NCBI RefSeq assembly: GCF_022539315.1
Contig: NC_066343.1
Location: 37,167,146-37,231,145 of the forward strand
Source of the DNA: Serinus canaria
Lineage: Eukaryota; Chordata; Aves; Passeriformes; Fringillidae
Length of the DNA: 64,000 nucleotides
Direction: 5' to 3'
Shown here: in pieces, positions 38,101 through 46,700 of the stretch
Layout: each line of letters begins with the position of its first letter
How positions within the stretch are numbered: the stretch's first letter is position 1
The notes under the pieces: generated by a model
What the model saw: the letters and a program-made list of their open reading frames with translations, nothing else
What the model was told of the DNA's origin: nothing
The model's database searches: none
Position numbers and translations under genes: made by a program

Positions 38101-41100
38101 TTGCTCCAAAAGTAAGCATTCAGTATTCATATATAGGATTCTGTGAAAGTAGTTTCTTCAGTGTATTAACTGACCAGACTGCAACTTGCACTATTTAATG
38201 AAGGTTTTGATTTCCAGTCTAATGTAATCTGCTTGTATGACTGGACTCAGTGAAGCCACTGAAAATTAGAGTCTAATAACAGCAGGAGAATAAAGAGTAA
38301 TAGCTAAGTTACTCTTAGGTCAGAATCTCTGAACTGGTGCATACTTTCACAGCTGGAACCTTGTGACGGAATAGAAAATAGATATTAAGCTGATAATAAG
38401 CTGTTAGCTCCATTGTAACACCCTCTTTTCAGTATTTTTAGGAACTTTCCAATTATATAATTCTTCTTTTTTCCTACTCTTTACAGAGTAACTCTGCAGT
38501 CCAGTATTCAGAAAAATAAAACCTCTGAACCTAGCATTTCTGACAGTACAGACATTACTAAAAGAACTACCAGGTCTGCTGCAAGAAAAAACAGTTTAAA
38601 AAGGTGAGAGTTACCCTCTTTACAGATCCTGTAACCATTTTCTAGGCAAATACTTTGAGCTGTTCTACCCACTGCTGTCAGGAGCTTTGCCATAGTTCAG
38701 CTCCTTCTCCTGGCAATGGAAAGTGAGAAACAATTAAATGGTTTGTGTTGTGCACTGAGAACACCTGGAACCCTACATCTAAAGTAATTTGTTTATATTG
38801 CTCAGTCTTCTGAGTTCAAGAATTTTAAATAGTAATTCTTAATGTGAGTGAGAATTACTGAAGACCAGGGATTTCGGTAACATGAAAACCTCTTTGCCTG
38901 GAGTAAGAGATAGAAAAATTCCTTGCAGCATTAAGTCATATACTAGTCAGTGCATGAAGTCAAAACTAGGAAGAATTCTACAAGACAACTGGAATGCAGT
39001 GGTTGTGGAAAGGTGACGTGTATAAAATGCGTGTGTATACTGGTATGAGTTTTTTTTACTGAGACCATGGCTGATAATCTGAACTAAACCTGTTTGGTAA
39101 AGCTTAATGAAATTCTAATGGATTTATGGAAGACTGAAAGTGCCTTTTGACCCAGAAGCACATGGACAGACTACTGCTATTTCTTTGTGTATGCCTGTGA
39201 TCATACCCCTCAGTGGCAACTCTCCAGGTCATTATAAAAGATGAGCCTGAGAGCGTAGTTCAAAACAATATCCAAACAATTTACATTGCTTACAATTTAC
39301 TGGAATTTGTCTAATCTCTTAGGGAAAAATGGGTCTGTCAGGTGCTGATTTTGACTGGAAAGAGTAAAAGATGGCACATAACTACTTCCCATGTTATGTG
39401 GCTTGATTTATAAATATCTCTGAGCATTTAAGTTGTTTTGCAGTTTTTTCCTCATTGAGTTCTTCTTCCCCTTTCTTCATTCTGTTACTTTGAAGGTAAT
39501 GAAGTTATGAAAAATTTGTGCTGTTAGTCAGTGGAAATAGTCAGTAGAGTGCAGGAAATTCTATTCACAGACATTTTAGTTCTCTTTGTTTTGATTTATT
39601 GAACAACATATTAAAAAATAAGACCTTTTTCAGGAAACAGGTATTTTACTAAAAATCAGTGATATTCTTCCAGGTTTTCCTTTTGGTTGGTTAGGTTTTT
39701 TCTCCATTTTGCCCAATTTTTACCATGTCAGTTTTGGTCTGAATAGAATTGAAGGGATTCTGCCTGCTGTTTTTATTCTTCATGCCTCTCCCAGTTTTAA
39801 GGTAACCCACTTGCAATATTTTGTATCTACATTCATGGATGTGTGTCATCTGAAGAGAGATTTTGAGTTCCTGGAAAGCACTTCTCTAAGCTAACCTTTG
39901 TATTGTGTGAGATATGAATACCTATCCTTAGGAGAAAACAGCATCCCTAACATAGAGTTCACAGAAGATTTCATTAATTTCACAAGTCCTATAGGTGTAT
40001 TGCCAGATGTATGACTCTGAAGGCCAAGGACCTGGTCAATCTCAAACATCATTAACTACTTCCTTCATATTTTAATGGACTTTCTAAAACTTCTACCCCA
40101 AATACTTCACCATATACTGTTTTTTTTTTCTTCGAACTTTGGAGGTCTAAGAAGTTCAGTTATTTTCATATTTCCATCCAATAATCAAATTTGTCCTTAT
40201 TGTGTCACAGTTACCGATATCTTGTTTTATAATCTGAGAGGGCTAATTGTGTGCTGGTCCCTCTGAAGGGTGTTGTGATACGACCAGACCATTTAATGGA
40301 TTTTGAATGCAGTACCTTGTTGTTAGTCTTGTAGGTATCCTTTTATTTTCCTGTTGCATTTGGAAAAGTATCAGTAATTTTTAAGCATGCCTCTTCATTT
40401 AAGTTTAGTTTCTTTAAGTATGAGCAGTTTGCATTATCTCACAGTACTCAGATTCATTGAACTGAATCCAGATGAAGTGAATTGCAGGGCAGAGAATAAT
40501 TATTTCTACAATATTGACATCCTGCCCTAACCAGCATCTGTCTTTGTCAAGTCTTTGTTTATTTCACTGAACTTCACTTACATTACTGTATATCCTTTTT
40601 CTTTCATTTTTTTTCTGATACATTCCAGTGGAAACATCTTGCATTATTTTTACATCAATCTCATTTACTGCTTTATGTTACTTTAGTCAATTCTTTTTGT
40701 ATGTGACTCACACTTGTGACCCATCCTAATGCAGTATAATCTGCACAGCTAGGGAATTCATTTGTCATTTCATCCTTCAGACTGTTGAAGACACCACCAG
40801 CCTCCAGAATGACTTTTCAGCAAAAACAGCTATTTACATCTAAAACACTATTCTGGCTTTTTAAAGAGAACATAGGGATTTTCCATCCTATCTATAACAC
40901 TCACTGCTTTTCCTTTGTGGAACATCTTTATATGTCAGCTGCCTTCTATGAAAGAAAGTACTAATGGACATAACACATATCTTGTAACTGAAATACTGGT
41001 TTTGAACTGCAGGAAATCACATTTCTAGCCCACAACCCAGTATTTCTCTGTGGATGCCCTTATTTCTCCAGTTAAGACATCTTCCCTGTAAATTTATCAG

Positions 41101-41912
41101 TTACTGAGAAGTTCATGTCTGTATTTTAACAAGGTGCACACTTCACAGCCAAACTGAGTCGTAAGAGACAAGTAAAACAGTCTTTTCCATGTCACCATAC
41201 AGAATAGAATTAAAATTTAATTTGTGGTAAGTAGTTGATTAGAAATGAAATCCTAAGTGTTAAAGGTATTTTGATGGGTAAAGGTGCTTTAGGGAATACA
41301 GGTAAAGGTATTAAAAAAAAATTATCATGGGTAGTATGGGGAAAAGAAATGAAAATTGTATAAGGAATATCACAAAAGCTAACGAAGAGGAAAACACTGT
41401 AAAATCTCATATGCCTTTGCTTTGCCAGGTATTACAAAGCAGTCCTCTACACCCTTGTTAAAATTCTGAAAACTACCTGCAGCATTTCAGAACTTTCTAT
41501 ATATAATCTAAACCTAGCTTTTAAAAAATAAAAAGGTTCCTGTTTCTGTCCTGCTCTTCCTACTTTTCCTGCAGTCGGATACTTCAGAGGGAGAAAAAGA
41601 AAAGGAATGCTTTACATAAATGCGCTTAATTAAATTATGGTACTTGAATACCCTTTTGTATTTCTGTATGGAACAGAATTTTCTTCATATTGTCTGTGAT
41701 CAGACCAATCTGTGCATTCTTGACACTCAGTATTGCTGTGTTACTTAATGCAGTGACTCTTTTTTTTTCTTTCTTTGAAGTATCATTTGTTCATTTTACC
41801 TTACCAGAAATGCTTGCTTGAAATACATACTGAGTAATGTTTAACTTTTTCCTCAAATATGTTTTATTTCAACAGCCAATCCGTCACAAGGACTAGAACA
41901 GTATTGCGTTGA
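1126..41912 (+). CDS. CDC14B: CDC14B dual-specificity phosphatase, 14 coding exons (spans introns)
   Basis: Coding exons: 1126-1285, 9191-9284, 10170-10245, 12128-12220, 22617-22693, 24159-24225, 25585-25647, 26526-26613, 26939-27169, 28933-29071, 29215-29368, 30121-30221, 38487-38603, 41876-41912. All introns are GT-AG and all phases join. They total 1497 nt, i.e. 498 residues plus stop, equal to the long human CDC14B form as I remember it. The N-terminal phosphatase-like domain covers about residues 54-200 and the catalytic domain about 225-370. The signature HCKAGLGRTG has nucleophile Cys315 and Arg321; the general-acid Asp288 sits in FADGST. All are intact. CDC14 enzymes remove phosphate from Ser-Pro sites made by CDKs and act in mitotic exit, DNA repair and ciliogenesis; CDC14B is mainly nuclear/nucleolar. 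It is assigned to B rather than A by the basic MKRKSW N-terminus, the C-terminal RTRTVLR and the convergent HABP4 neighbour. Confidence 0.97.
1780..1821. repeat. Inverted repeat, 11-bp perfect arms, AT-rich
   Basis: Arms TCTGTATCTAT (1780-1790) and ATAGATACAGA (1811-1821) pair perfectly around a 20-nt loop that is itself AT-rich and partly self-complementary. It lies just downstream of the CpG island. Confidence 0.8.
5181..5231 (-). mobile_element. CR1 LINE 3'-end remnant
   Basis: The + strand reads TCATAGAATCACTTAGGTTGGAAG...AAGATCATCAAGTCCA, the reverse complement of the typical avian CR1 3' terminus. It is about 50 bp long and severely 5'-truncated. Confidence 0.85.
7203..7334 (+). repeat. 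Polypyrimidine tract
   Basis: About 130 nt of nearly uninterrupted T and C, broken only by a G at 7250; 7251-7334 is pure pyrimidine. Such homopurine-homopyrimidine DNA can form triplexes. Open frames across it are low-complexity Phe/Leu/Ser shadows. Confidence 0.9.
8060..8123 (+). repeat. Perfect 32-bp tandem duplication
   Basis: Two identical head-to-tail copies of a 32-bp unit starting AGTGGTAGTCATGG and ending TTGAAGC. Identity is complete, so the duplication is recent or is an assembly artefact. Confidence 0.95.
9191..9284 (+). CDS. CDC14B: CDC14B coding exon 2 (residues 54-85)
   Basis: Acceptor TTTCAG, donor GTAAGT. Encodes [15 protein letters not shown] and on to the conserved ELVYEN, the start of the N-terminal phosphatase-like domain. 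Phase 1 in, phase 2 out; the split Asn codon is completed by exon 3. Confidence 0.95.
10170..10245 (+). CDS. CDC14B: CDC14B coding exon 3 (residues 85-110)
   Basis: Acceptor TGACAG, donor GTAATG. Encodes the CDC14 hallmark [20 protein letters not shown]. Ends in phase 0. Confidence 0.96.
10438..10461 (+). repeat. Short (ACTC)n microsatellite
   Basis: CACTTACTCACTCACTCACTCACA in intron 3. Confidence 0.8.
11091..11233 (+). repeat. Unidentified dispersed repeat, copy 1
   Basis: About 140 bp in intron 3 that matches 16495-16635 in intron 4 in the same orientation. Shared blocks include CAATTG, GGTGTGATGTTG, TCTCTGGCTAAGCCTGAGAT, CCAGGCTGG and GGGTAACTGTG. The copies are diverged and carry small indels. 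I do not recognise the family. Confidence 0.8.
12128..12220 (+). CDS. CDC14B: CDC14B coding exon 4 (residues 111-141)
   Basis: Acceptor ATACAG, donor GTAAGT, phase 0 on both sides. Encodes [20 protein letters not shown] and [11 protein letters not shown]; the [11 protein letters not shown] block is strongly conserved in CDC14 proteins. Confidence 0.96.
16495..16635 (+). repeat. Unidentified dispersed repeat, copy 2
   Basis: Partner of 11091-11233, same orientation, about 5.4 kb away. Similarity begins at CAATTG and ends near GGGTAACTGTG in both copies, which defines the element's approximate ends. Confidence 0.8.
19301..19350 (+). repeat. Imperfect 26-bp tandem repeat
   Basis: Two imperfect copies of a unit around GGCCACAGAAACAGACAAAACCCA in intron 4. 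Confidence 0.6.
20126..20155 (+). repeat. (TATG)n microsatellite
   Basis: Seven consecutive TATG units in intron 4. Confidence 0.95.
20538..20746 (+). mobile_element. CR1 LINE 3' end, sense orientation
   Basis: About 210 bp closely resembling the avian CR1 3' UTR: GAGTTGCCCAGGGATGAGAT, then GGATGTGCCACACAGTGCCA, then GATCTCAGAGATCTTTTCCA, ending in the diagnostic octamer repeat GATTCTGTGATTCTGTAAT. 5'-truncated, with no coding capacity. Confidence 0.92.
22617..22693 (+). CDS. CDC14B: CDC14B coding exon 5 (residues 142-167)
   Basis: Acceptor AAATAG, donor GTAAAT. Encodes [20 protein letters not shown] then SYLPF. Phase 0 in, phase 2 out. Confidence 0.95.
22775..22900 (+). repeat. T/G-rich low-complexity tract
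   Basis: About 125 nt consisting almost entirely of T and G, starting about 80 nt downstream of the exon 5 donor. Its minus-strand open frame (22677-22928) is a low-complexity Lys/Asn/Pro shadow. Confidence 0.85.
24159..24225 (+). CDS. CDC14B: CDC14B coding exon 6 (residues 167-189)
   Basis: Acceptor TTATAG, donor GTCAGT. Encodes [20 protein letters not shown] then INK, the conserved DC-FHA core of the N-terminal domain. Phase 2 in, phase 0 out. Confidence 0.95.
25585..25647 (+). CDS. CDC14B: CDC14B coding exon 7 (residues 190-210)
   Basis: Acceptor TTTTAG, donor GTAAGT. Encodes [20 protein letters not shown] then E; the DEYEHYE linker is a family signature. Phase 0 on both sides. Confidence 0.96.
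26526..26613 (+). CDS. CDC14B: CDC14B coding exon 8 (residues 211-240)
   Basis: Acceptor TGACAG, donor GTATGC. Encodes [20 protein letters not shown] then [22 protein letters not shown] is a CDC14 hallmark joining the two domains. Phase 0 in, phase 1 out. Confidence 0.96.
26939..27169 (+). CDS. CDC14B: CDC14B coding exon 9 (residues 240-317), general acid and catalytic Cys
   Basis: Acceptor AAACAG, donor GTATGA. The largest coding exon. It encodes the first half of the catalytic domain: [17 protein letters not shown], then [12 protein letters not shown] with the general-acid Asp288, and ends in IAVHCK with the nucleophile Cys315. The signature loop is completed by exon 10. Phase 1 in, phase 1 out. 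Confidence 0.97.
28933..29071 (+). CDS. CDC14B: CDC14B coding exon 10 (residues 317-363), P-loop Arg
   Basis: Acceptor ACACAG, donor GTAAGT. Begins [18 protein letters not shown] with P-loop Arg321, then [14 protein letters not shown]. Phase 1 in, phase 2 out. Confidence 0.97.
29124..29146 (+). repeat. (TTC)n run in the short intron 10
   Basis: About seven TTC units inside a 143-bp intron, upstream of the exon 11 acceptor GATAG. Confidence 0.85.
29215..29368 (+). CDS. CDC14B: CDC14B coding exon 11 (residues 363-414)
   Basis: Acceptor ATGATAG, donor GTAACC. Encodes [20 protein letters not shown] and the conserved [10 protein letters not shown] block. Phase 2 in, phase 0 out. Confidence 0.95.
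30121..30221 (+). CDS. CDC14B: CDC14B coding exon 12 (residues 415-448)
   Basis: Acceptor ATCCAG, donor GTAAGT. Encodes [20 protein letters not shown] then [14 protein letters not shown], an acidic patch followed by a basic stretch. Phase 2 out. If the donor is not used, the intron supplies an immediate in-frame TAA (30223-30225). This exon is the branch point for the alternative C-termini. Confidence 0.95.
32615..32726 (+). CDS. CDC14B: CDC14B alternative terminal exon encoding a hydrophobic tail
   Basis: A long pyrimidine tract (32577-32612) ends in the strong acceptor CCCTTTTTAG. Joined to exon 12 in phase 2, the exon reads 36 codons to TAG at 32724-32726, giving a 484-residue product. 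The new tail begins [20 protein letters not shown], continues with a second Leu-rich stretch, and ends in DGLRT. It is almost uncharged and follows the basic SKRQAK segment, as in tail-anchored membrane proteins. A human CDC14B isoform of about 485 residues is known to me from memory, which fits this length, but I cannot confirm its tail sequence. The alternative is a decoy exon. The exact phase match, the strong acceptor and the open frame make a real exon more likely. Confidence 0.78.
35301..35408 (+). repeat. G13 run and T/G-rich tract
   Basis: Thirteen consecutive G residues (35301-35313) followed by about 95 nt of T- and G-rich sequence including GTGGTGGTGG. The open frames over it are low-complexity shadows. 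Confidence 0.9.
36357..37015 (-). mobile_element. CR1 LINE fragment, antisense, about 660 bp
   Basis: The + strand shows the reverse complement of an avian CR1 3' region: GAATCACAGAATGG, GTCCAACCTCCCTGCTCATG, GAGGCTGAACAGACCCAGCT, CATCTTCATATCCTTCCACT, CCAGAACTGGACACAGCACA and GGGCACACTGCTAGCTCATA. Open frames at 36474-36899 are shadows of this element. 5'-truncated and non-functional. Confidence 0.93.
37293..37314. repeat. Perfect 9-bp stem hairpin
   Basis: ACGAGGTTA (37293-37301), loop AGCA, then TAACCTCGT (37306-37314). Each arm carries a CpG although the surroundings are CpG-poor. Confidence 0.85.
38487..38603 (+). CDS. CDC14B: CDC14B coding exon 13 (residues 448-487), in-frame cassette
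   Basis: Acceptor TTTACAG, donor GTGAGA. Encodes [15 protein letters not shown] and a basic [12 protein letters not shown] stretch. It is exactly 117 nt with phase 2 on both sides, so skipping it removes 39 codons without a frameshift and gives a 459-residue form, the length of a known shorter human isoform as I remember it. Confidence 0.93.
38604..41875 (+). other. CDC14B intron 13 (3.3 kb)
   Basis: AT-rich intron without recognisable repeats or extra exons. Open frames within it (for example 39709-39894) have no supporting splice sites or similarity that I recognise. Confidence 0.7.
41876..41912 (+). CDS. CDC14B: CDC14B coding exon 14 (residues 487-498 and stop)
   Basis: Acceptor TTTCAACAG. 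Encodes [12 protein letters not shown] then TGA (41910-41912). The terminal RT(K/R)TVLR is conserved with mammalian CDC14B, which confirms both paralogue and frame. Confidence 0.95.
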
Positions 41913-42054
41913 ATTTCGAATAAGCCACCAGTGTTGAAGAGGATATTCAGGAGTGAAGGGGATATAGAGGGGACTTGATGCAATTCAAGGAAGATCACTT
42001 TGGCTCTATTTTTCAGTAAAAAATGAAATAGAACAATCTCTTTTTTACTTGTAG

Positions 42055-42060
42055 AATAAA
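42055..42060 (+). terminator. CDC14B: Candidate proximal poly(A) signal of CDC14B (AATAAA)
   Basis: Canonical AATAAA about 140 nt after the stop, followed by a T/G-containing stretch (GTTTGGTAGACTTTTTTC). It would give a short 3' UTR. Later AATAAA copies at 43525-43530 and 43574-43579, just before a T/G-rich tract, are alternatives. Confidence 0.4.
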
Positions 42061-43118
42061 ATGAACCGTCGACATGTTTGGTAGACTTTTTTCTACCATG
42101 CTAATACTTTCTCAAAACAAACATAATCTACGTATGTTCAGACTCAGGTGTAAATATTTAAGCTCTCTATTATAAAGAGGGCTTACTAGTATGTATGATG
42201 CATGTGTACGAATTGTGATGGCAATCACTTAGCTGCTGATCACCAGATGGTGGGAGGTTTTAAGTATATAAATCTGTGTTGTGCATTCAGACTGGGCTGA
42301 AGTTGTCACTTGAGTCTGAGAATCAACCACAAAAGCTTTTATTTCTAATAATATTGGTACTCTCCTATGTTGATTGGCAGTTATTTCTTACTTTGTATGA
42401 AGTTTTTTTATGAAGCTGCAGTATGGAGTACACAATGTAACTATTGTCCACCAAAGAGTGCTTTATTGTCAAAGGTTGTGTGGTTTATTTAGGAAAAACT
42501 AATTGTAAGTGATTAACTTGTTTTTAGTAGTGACAGCTTTTCAGTTGTTCACAACCAACTGCTCTTTGAACTAGTTATAACTGCTTTACATCTGGTATGA
42601 TTTTAAAGGGGAGGAAAACCACAAGCATTTAAAGCAGTGATGTCATGTTGAAATGTCATTAGTTTCACCACTGAAACATTACTGTTTTTCCTATCACATG
42701 CTTTACATGAAACTTTATATTACCATATATAAAGGTAAGAATCCCCCCTCAGAATTCATTGGTATGTTTGATAACATGTGGACAGTGCTTTGGGACACTT
42801 AATGAGTGCAGCACACAAAAAAAATGGGAATATAAAGGTGCCATACGACTGAGATAGTGGAATTCAGGGGCAAGTAAAAATTTTGACACCTAACACTTTA
42901 AGAACTACAATTTACCTCTAGTAAAAAGCAGCATAATTTTTAGAGGAAACTGCTTGAGACTGAAATTTACAACCCCTACAGGACTAGTGTTTTTTTTCCT
43001 ACTACTTTTCACATTATGACATTTGAAAACTGATGTACTCTTGTTCACCAGCTAGCTGATGGTTATAGCTGCATATCCCTCAGATGAGGGCTGTTACCAC
43101 ATAGCCTTAAATATGAAT

Positions 43119-43163
43119 CAGTTATCTGTTGATTTAATTAACAGTTATCTGTTGATTTAATGA
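43119..43163 (+). repeat. 23-bp tandem duplication
   Basis: CAGTTATCTGTTGATTTAAT is repeated with a period of 23 nt in the 3' flank of CDC14B. Confidence 0.9.
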
Positions 43164-43573
43164 CTCTTGCCATACAAAGTGGAGGAAATTGAGAAATCTG
43201 CAATGTTAGTAATGGAATAACTGATGTTTTTAAAGACACAGATTACCTCTGTGAGAGGGGGAAATTTCCATGAATGTAAATGTTCAATGACTAGTTTCAA
43301 CCTACAACTTTTTGAATGGAAACTAAGCCTTCTGTTAGGCTGGTGATTTTTGAATGCCAGTATGAATATCACACAGTGGTTTGAAAACATTTTCTAGCAA
43401 AAGAATCATGAATTGGAGAGGAAACAGGATGTAAAGTGTAAGTAAGCTTACAGCTAACATCCATGTGCTTAGATAATCAAAATTTGCAAACATGAATATA
43501 AGTTAAAAGGGCAGGTTTAATGCAAATAAAGGACCACTGAAGGCTCAGACTGAAAAAATTTTGTTTTCTTCTA

Positions 43574-43579
43574 AATAAA
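43574..43579 (+). terminator. CDC14B: Candidate distal poly(A) signal of CDC14B (AATAAA)
   Basis: AATAAA in the second of two close copies (first at 43525), followed within about 60-200 nt by a long T/G-rich tract that could act as a downstream element. It would give a 3' UTR of about 1.7 kb. Confidence 0.4.
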
Positions 43580-43635
43580 AAGCATCTGCAAGAGAGGGAC
43601 TGATCTCATTTCAATAAGGCAATTAAAATTTCTTG

Positions 43636-43795
43636 GGCTTTGAATGGGGTTGCTTTGTTTGTTTTGGCAGAGGTTATTTGGTTCTTCTGGGGTTGTTGCA
43701 GTCTAGGGGGTTTTGGGTTTGGTTTGGTTTGTTTGGTTAGGATTTTTTAGTGGAGGTTGTGTGGTTTGGGTTTTTTTTGGTTGGGTGGATTTTTT
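43636..43795 (+). repeat. T/G-rich low-complexity tract
   Basis: About 160 nt dominated by GGTTT and GTTTG-type motifs, downstream of the two AATAAA copies. Confidence 0.85.
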
Positions 43796-46700
43796 AATGA
43801 GCCATTTTGTGCAAAAGCTTACATACACAGGTAACCACGATAGTAGGTCTGTTGTGCAAATATGAGCCTATGCTTCTTTTTGAACAAAATTCTCATCTTG
43901 GAAGGCAAAAGGGATGCAAATAGTGAAATGAGAACCAGATAAAGATTTAGTAATATTTACTGTGTTTGGCCATGCCCTTCTCTCAGCTGACCTCCTTTTT
44001 TTGGCATTTTTTTTAACCTGAAAATAATTGGTCTCTTTCCCACCCCTTCCAAATTGCAAATCAGAATTTGTCTCATTTAAAGTAACCAGCAGAGTAGTTA
44101 GCACTTCTAGGTTCATTAGAAGTAAATTTGCATAATGCAAGTGCACAAACAATAGCAACTCTAGCTAAACCAAAATTGCACGTTTTGCTTCAATGTGTGT
44201 CAGGATACCCCACCCACCACCCACTCTCAGTGAAAAACACATAAATGTCAAAGGGATTTTACATCTGAACTTTCCAAACAGCCTTATATGGAAAATTAAC
44301 TCATTACCTCATTCTGCCACATCTAATTGTACTGCTTAGTTTGTTATAAATTTTTATTAGTTTTCTAACATTTTTAATACACCACACCAAAGGTGTCTTA
44401 GGTACAAGAATGAAGAGTGGGCATGTGTGAGGAAGGTCTTGGTTTCTAATTTTTTTCTGAATTGTGAAGTATTATGTGCCAAAATGGAATATGTTATAGC
44501 AGCTGCCTCACCTTTGAATATCTTTGTATAATAGAGCAGCTCAATGAAGTTACTTCTGCTGTCATCAGTTAGGAAATTCCTCTTAGAAATTCCTTCCTCT
44601 TTCAAATATGTGACAGATGGATTCTTCCTCAATTTCTTAGCTCAAAAGATACTACATGCTCAACAGTTGTAATATATCTCGGGTAAAATTGCTGCTTTCC
44701 ATTACAGCATCAAAAAAACTCAAGACACTTGCCTAGACTTTGTCTTTTTGCCCCAGTATGATAGTAGAGGAAGCACTGCTGATTTGAAACAGTAAGAGAT
44801 TGTAGGAAAAAAACAAAACAAAACATAAATGTGATGTTCACCAGTTTGTTGCACTGCATTTTTTATATTAATCATTTGCAGACTGTCATATGTAAACTCA
44901 TATAGAGGCTACCAAGGTCTAAAATTTCTTGACTAATCAGTACTGTTCATCCTGATTATTTTTAAACTGTATATTTCTAATCATATTTTTTTAACTTGGA
45001 TTGACAGAATGAAAGCTTATTTTGCTGACAGTATTTTTAAGATAAAGCTTCATATTATCTTGTAATATTAATTAGTTCAATATGCATTTGTGTGTCATTT
45101 GAAAATACTGCAAATTGCATTTGATTTTATACAGAATACTCAATAGTGGGAAGTGTAAACATGAACTGTGTAAAATTAAAAATAATCAGAAGGCTTTTTT
45201 TCTGTTTTATTTCCAGTATGATAACAAAGCCATCATTTCTCTACCAGACTGACTCATATGTGCACTGAAAAAACACAACACACTCAGCTGCCTGAAAATA
45301 TTTAATTAAAGCACAGATTCTTAAAACACATATTTTTAAAATTTCAAAAATAGAGACTTTCTGGCTCTACATTTCTAGGAACTCACATTGGAAAACAGTA
45401 CCTGCATTTGAATTGTTGGGATGCAGTTACACAGTGAAAAAAGCACAGTAAGACAGATCAATGGGATTTTAGTTGTTATTCCTCCTTCCTCTATGATTAT
45501 ATAGTATTAATTCTTAGGAACAGGCACTATCTTAAATACTCTATACTTTTATACTTACCACAACAGTGAAGACTTCCAAAAGAATTAAATTTTTAGAACA
45601 CTGATTTTTGCACAAGCATGGGTGATGGCCTAGCTTAGTCTTTCTTAAAAATATCCAACAGCAGAAAATAGTGGCCAACTGAAATACTTTTTATTGTCCT
45701 TACCTTACCTACATTAGAAAATGCAGAATTTGCACACACCAACCAGAGCCTATTTGACAAGCAAGTTAATTTCTGCTTGCCTCAAAGATAAGAGTTTTAT
45801 AGTTGGAAAAATCTGTGTTCTTTTGTTGTAAAGTGATCCTTTCCAAACTTATATGAATTTTAAGCACCTTTTCCTGACAAACAAGCTGCCTGATGAAGAG
45901 TGAATGGTGGAGAACCCCAATTTATGTATGGGAGGCCCACGGGAAAACACTGTTAAGCCCTATCACATCATTAGCAATTTAAGGAGTACTGGCACTGGGC
46001 AGGGGAGGGCAGAGGACGTAAACAATCCCCCAGAGAAAAACTGAACAGTGGCCCAGGACAATTCCTTTGAGAAGTTAATGCACTGCAAGAATAATCTGTT
46101 CACAGCAGTTCTGAGTAACTTCAGTTTGGATCTATTTAGCCTCCTTTGCATTGCAATTTCTACATTCTGCTCATGTAGGACTAGACAGAAACATGCTATA
46201 GCAAAAAGGATGCCCTGTTACACATGAAATCTGAGCCTGGTTTCAGAGATAAGCTGTGCTTTAAACCAATCTCACGCCAAGTGTTTGTTGATGAAGAGAT
46301 GTATTTTTCTTGCACTTCTGGTTCTGGGGTTGGTTTATATGAATGTGACTAACTAATAAGTCCTAAATATGGAAAAAGGCCAAGAGAACACAGACAAGAG
46401 TGATATGCTTTTGAAGCTCAGGGAGTGATAGATCAGAGCAGTTACAAAGATGACTTCATCTCAGAGGGAACATGGGGTGTCCTTTGTTTTGGATAAATAG
46501 CTATCAAAGTTTGAGTGGACCAACCAGCACTTATTTAGCAAGAATGAAGACCAGGCCAGCCTGGGGAGAATGAATACATAGAAATAAAAGCCACACAACT
46601 GCCATAAGAATTTCAAAGAGAACAATGGGCTTTAACTGATCAACCCTCCCATTCCTTCTTGACACCAGAGGACACCTGCCATGACAGTGAGAATATATTT

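Larger units (their letters stand above)
30222..38486 (+). other. CDC14B intron 12 (8.3 kb) with alternative terminal exon
   Basis: Contains the in-frame alternative 3' exon at 32615-32726, candidate poly(A) signals AATAAA near 33588, 34006 and 35034, a G13 run with a T/G tract at 35301-35408, a CR1 element at 36357-37015 and a perfect hairpin at 37293-37314. Confidence 0.85.

Noticed and set aside
1126..41912. Assignment of the phosphatase gene to CDC14A
   Set aside because: The MKRKSW basic N-terminus, the C-terminal RTRTVLR, the 498-residue length and the convergent HABP4 neighbour fit CDC14B.
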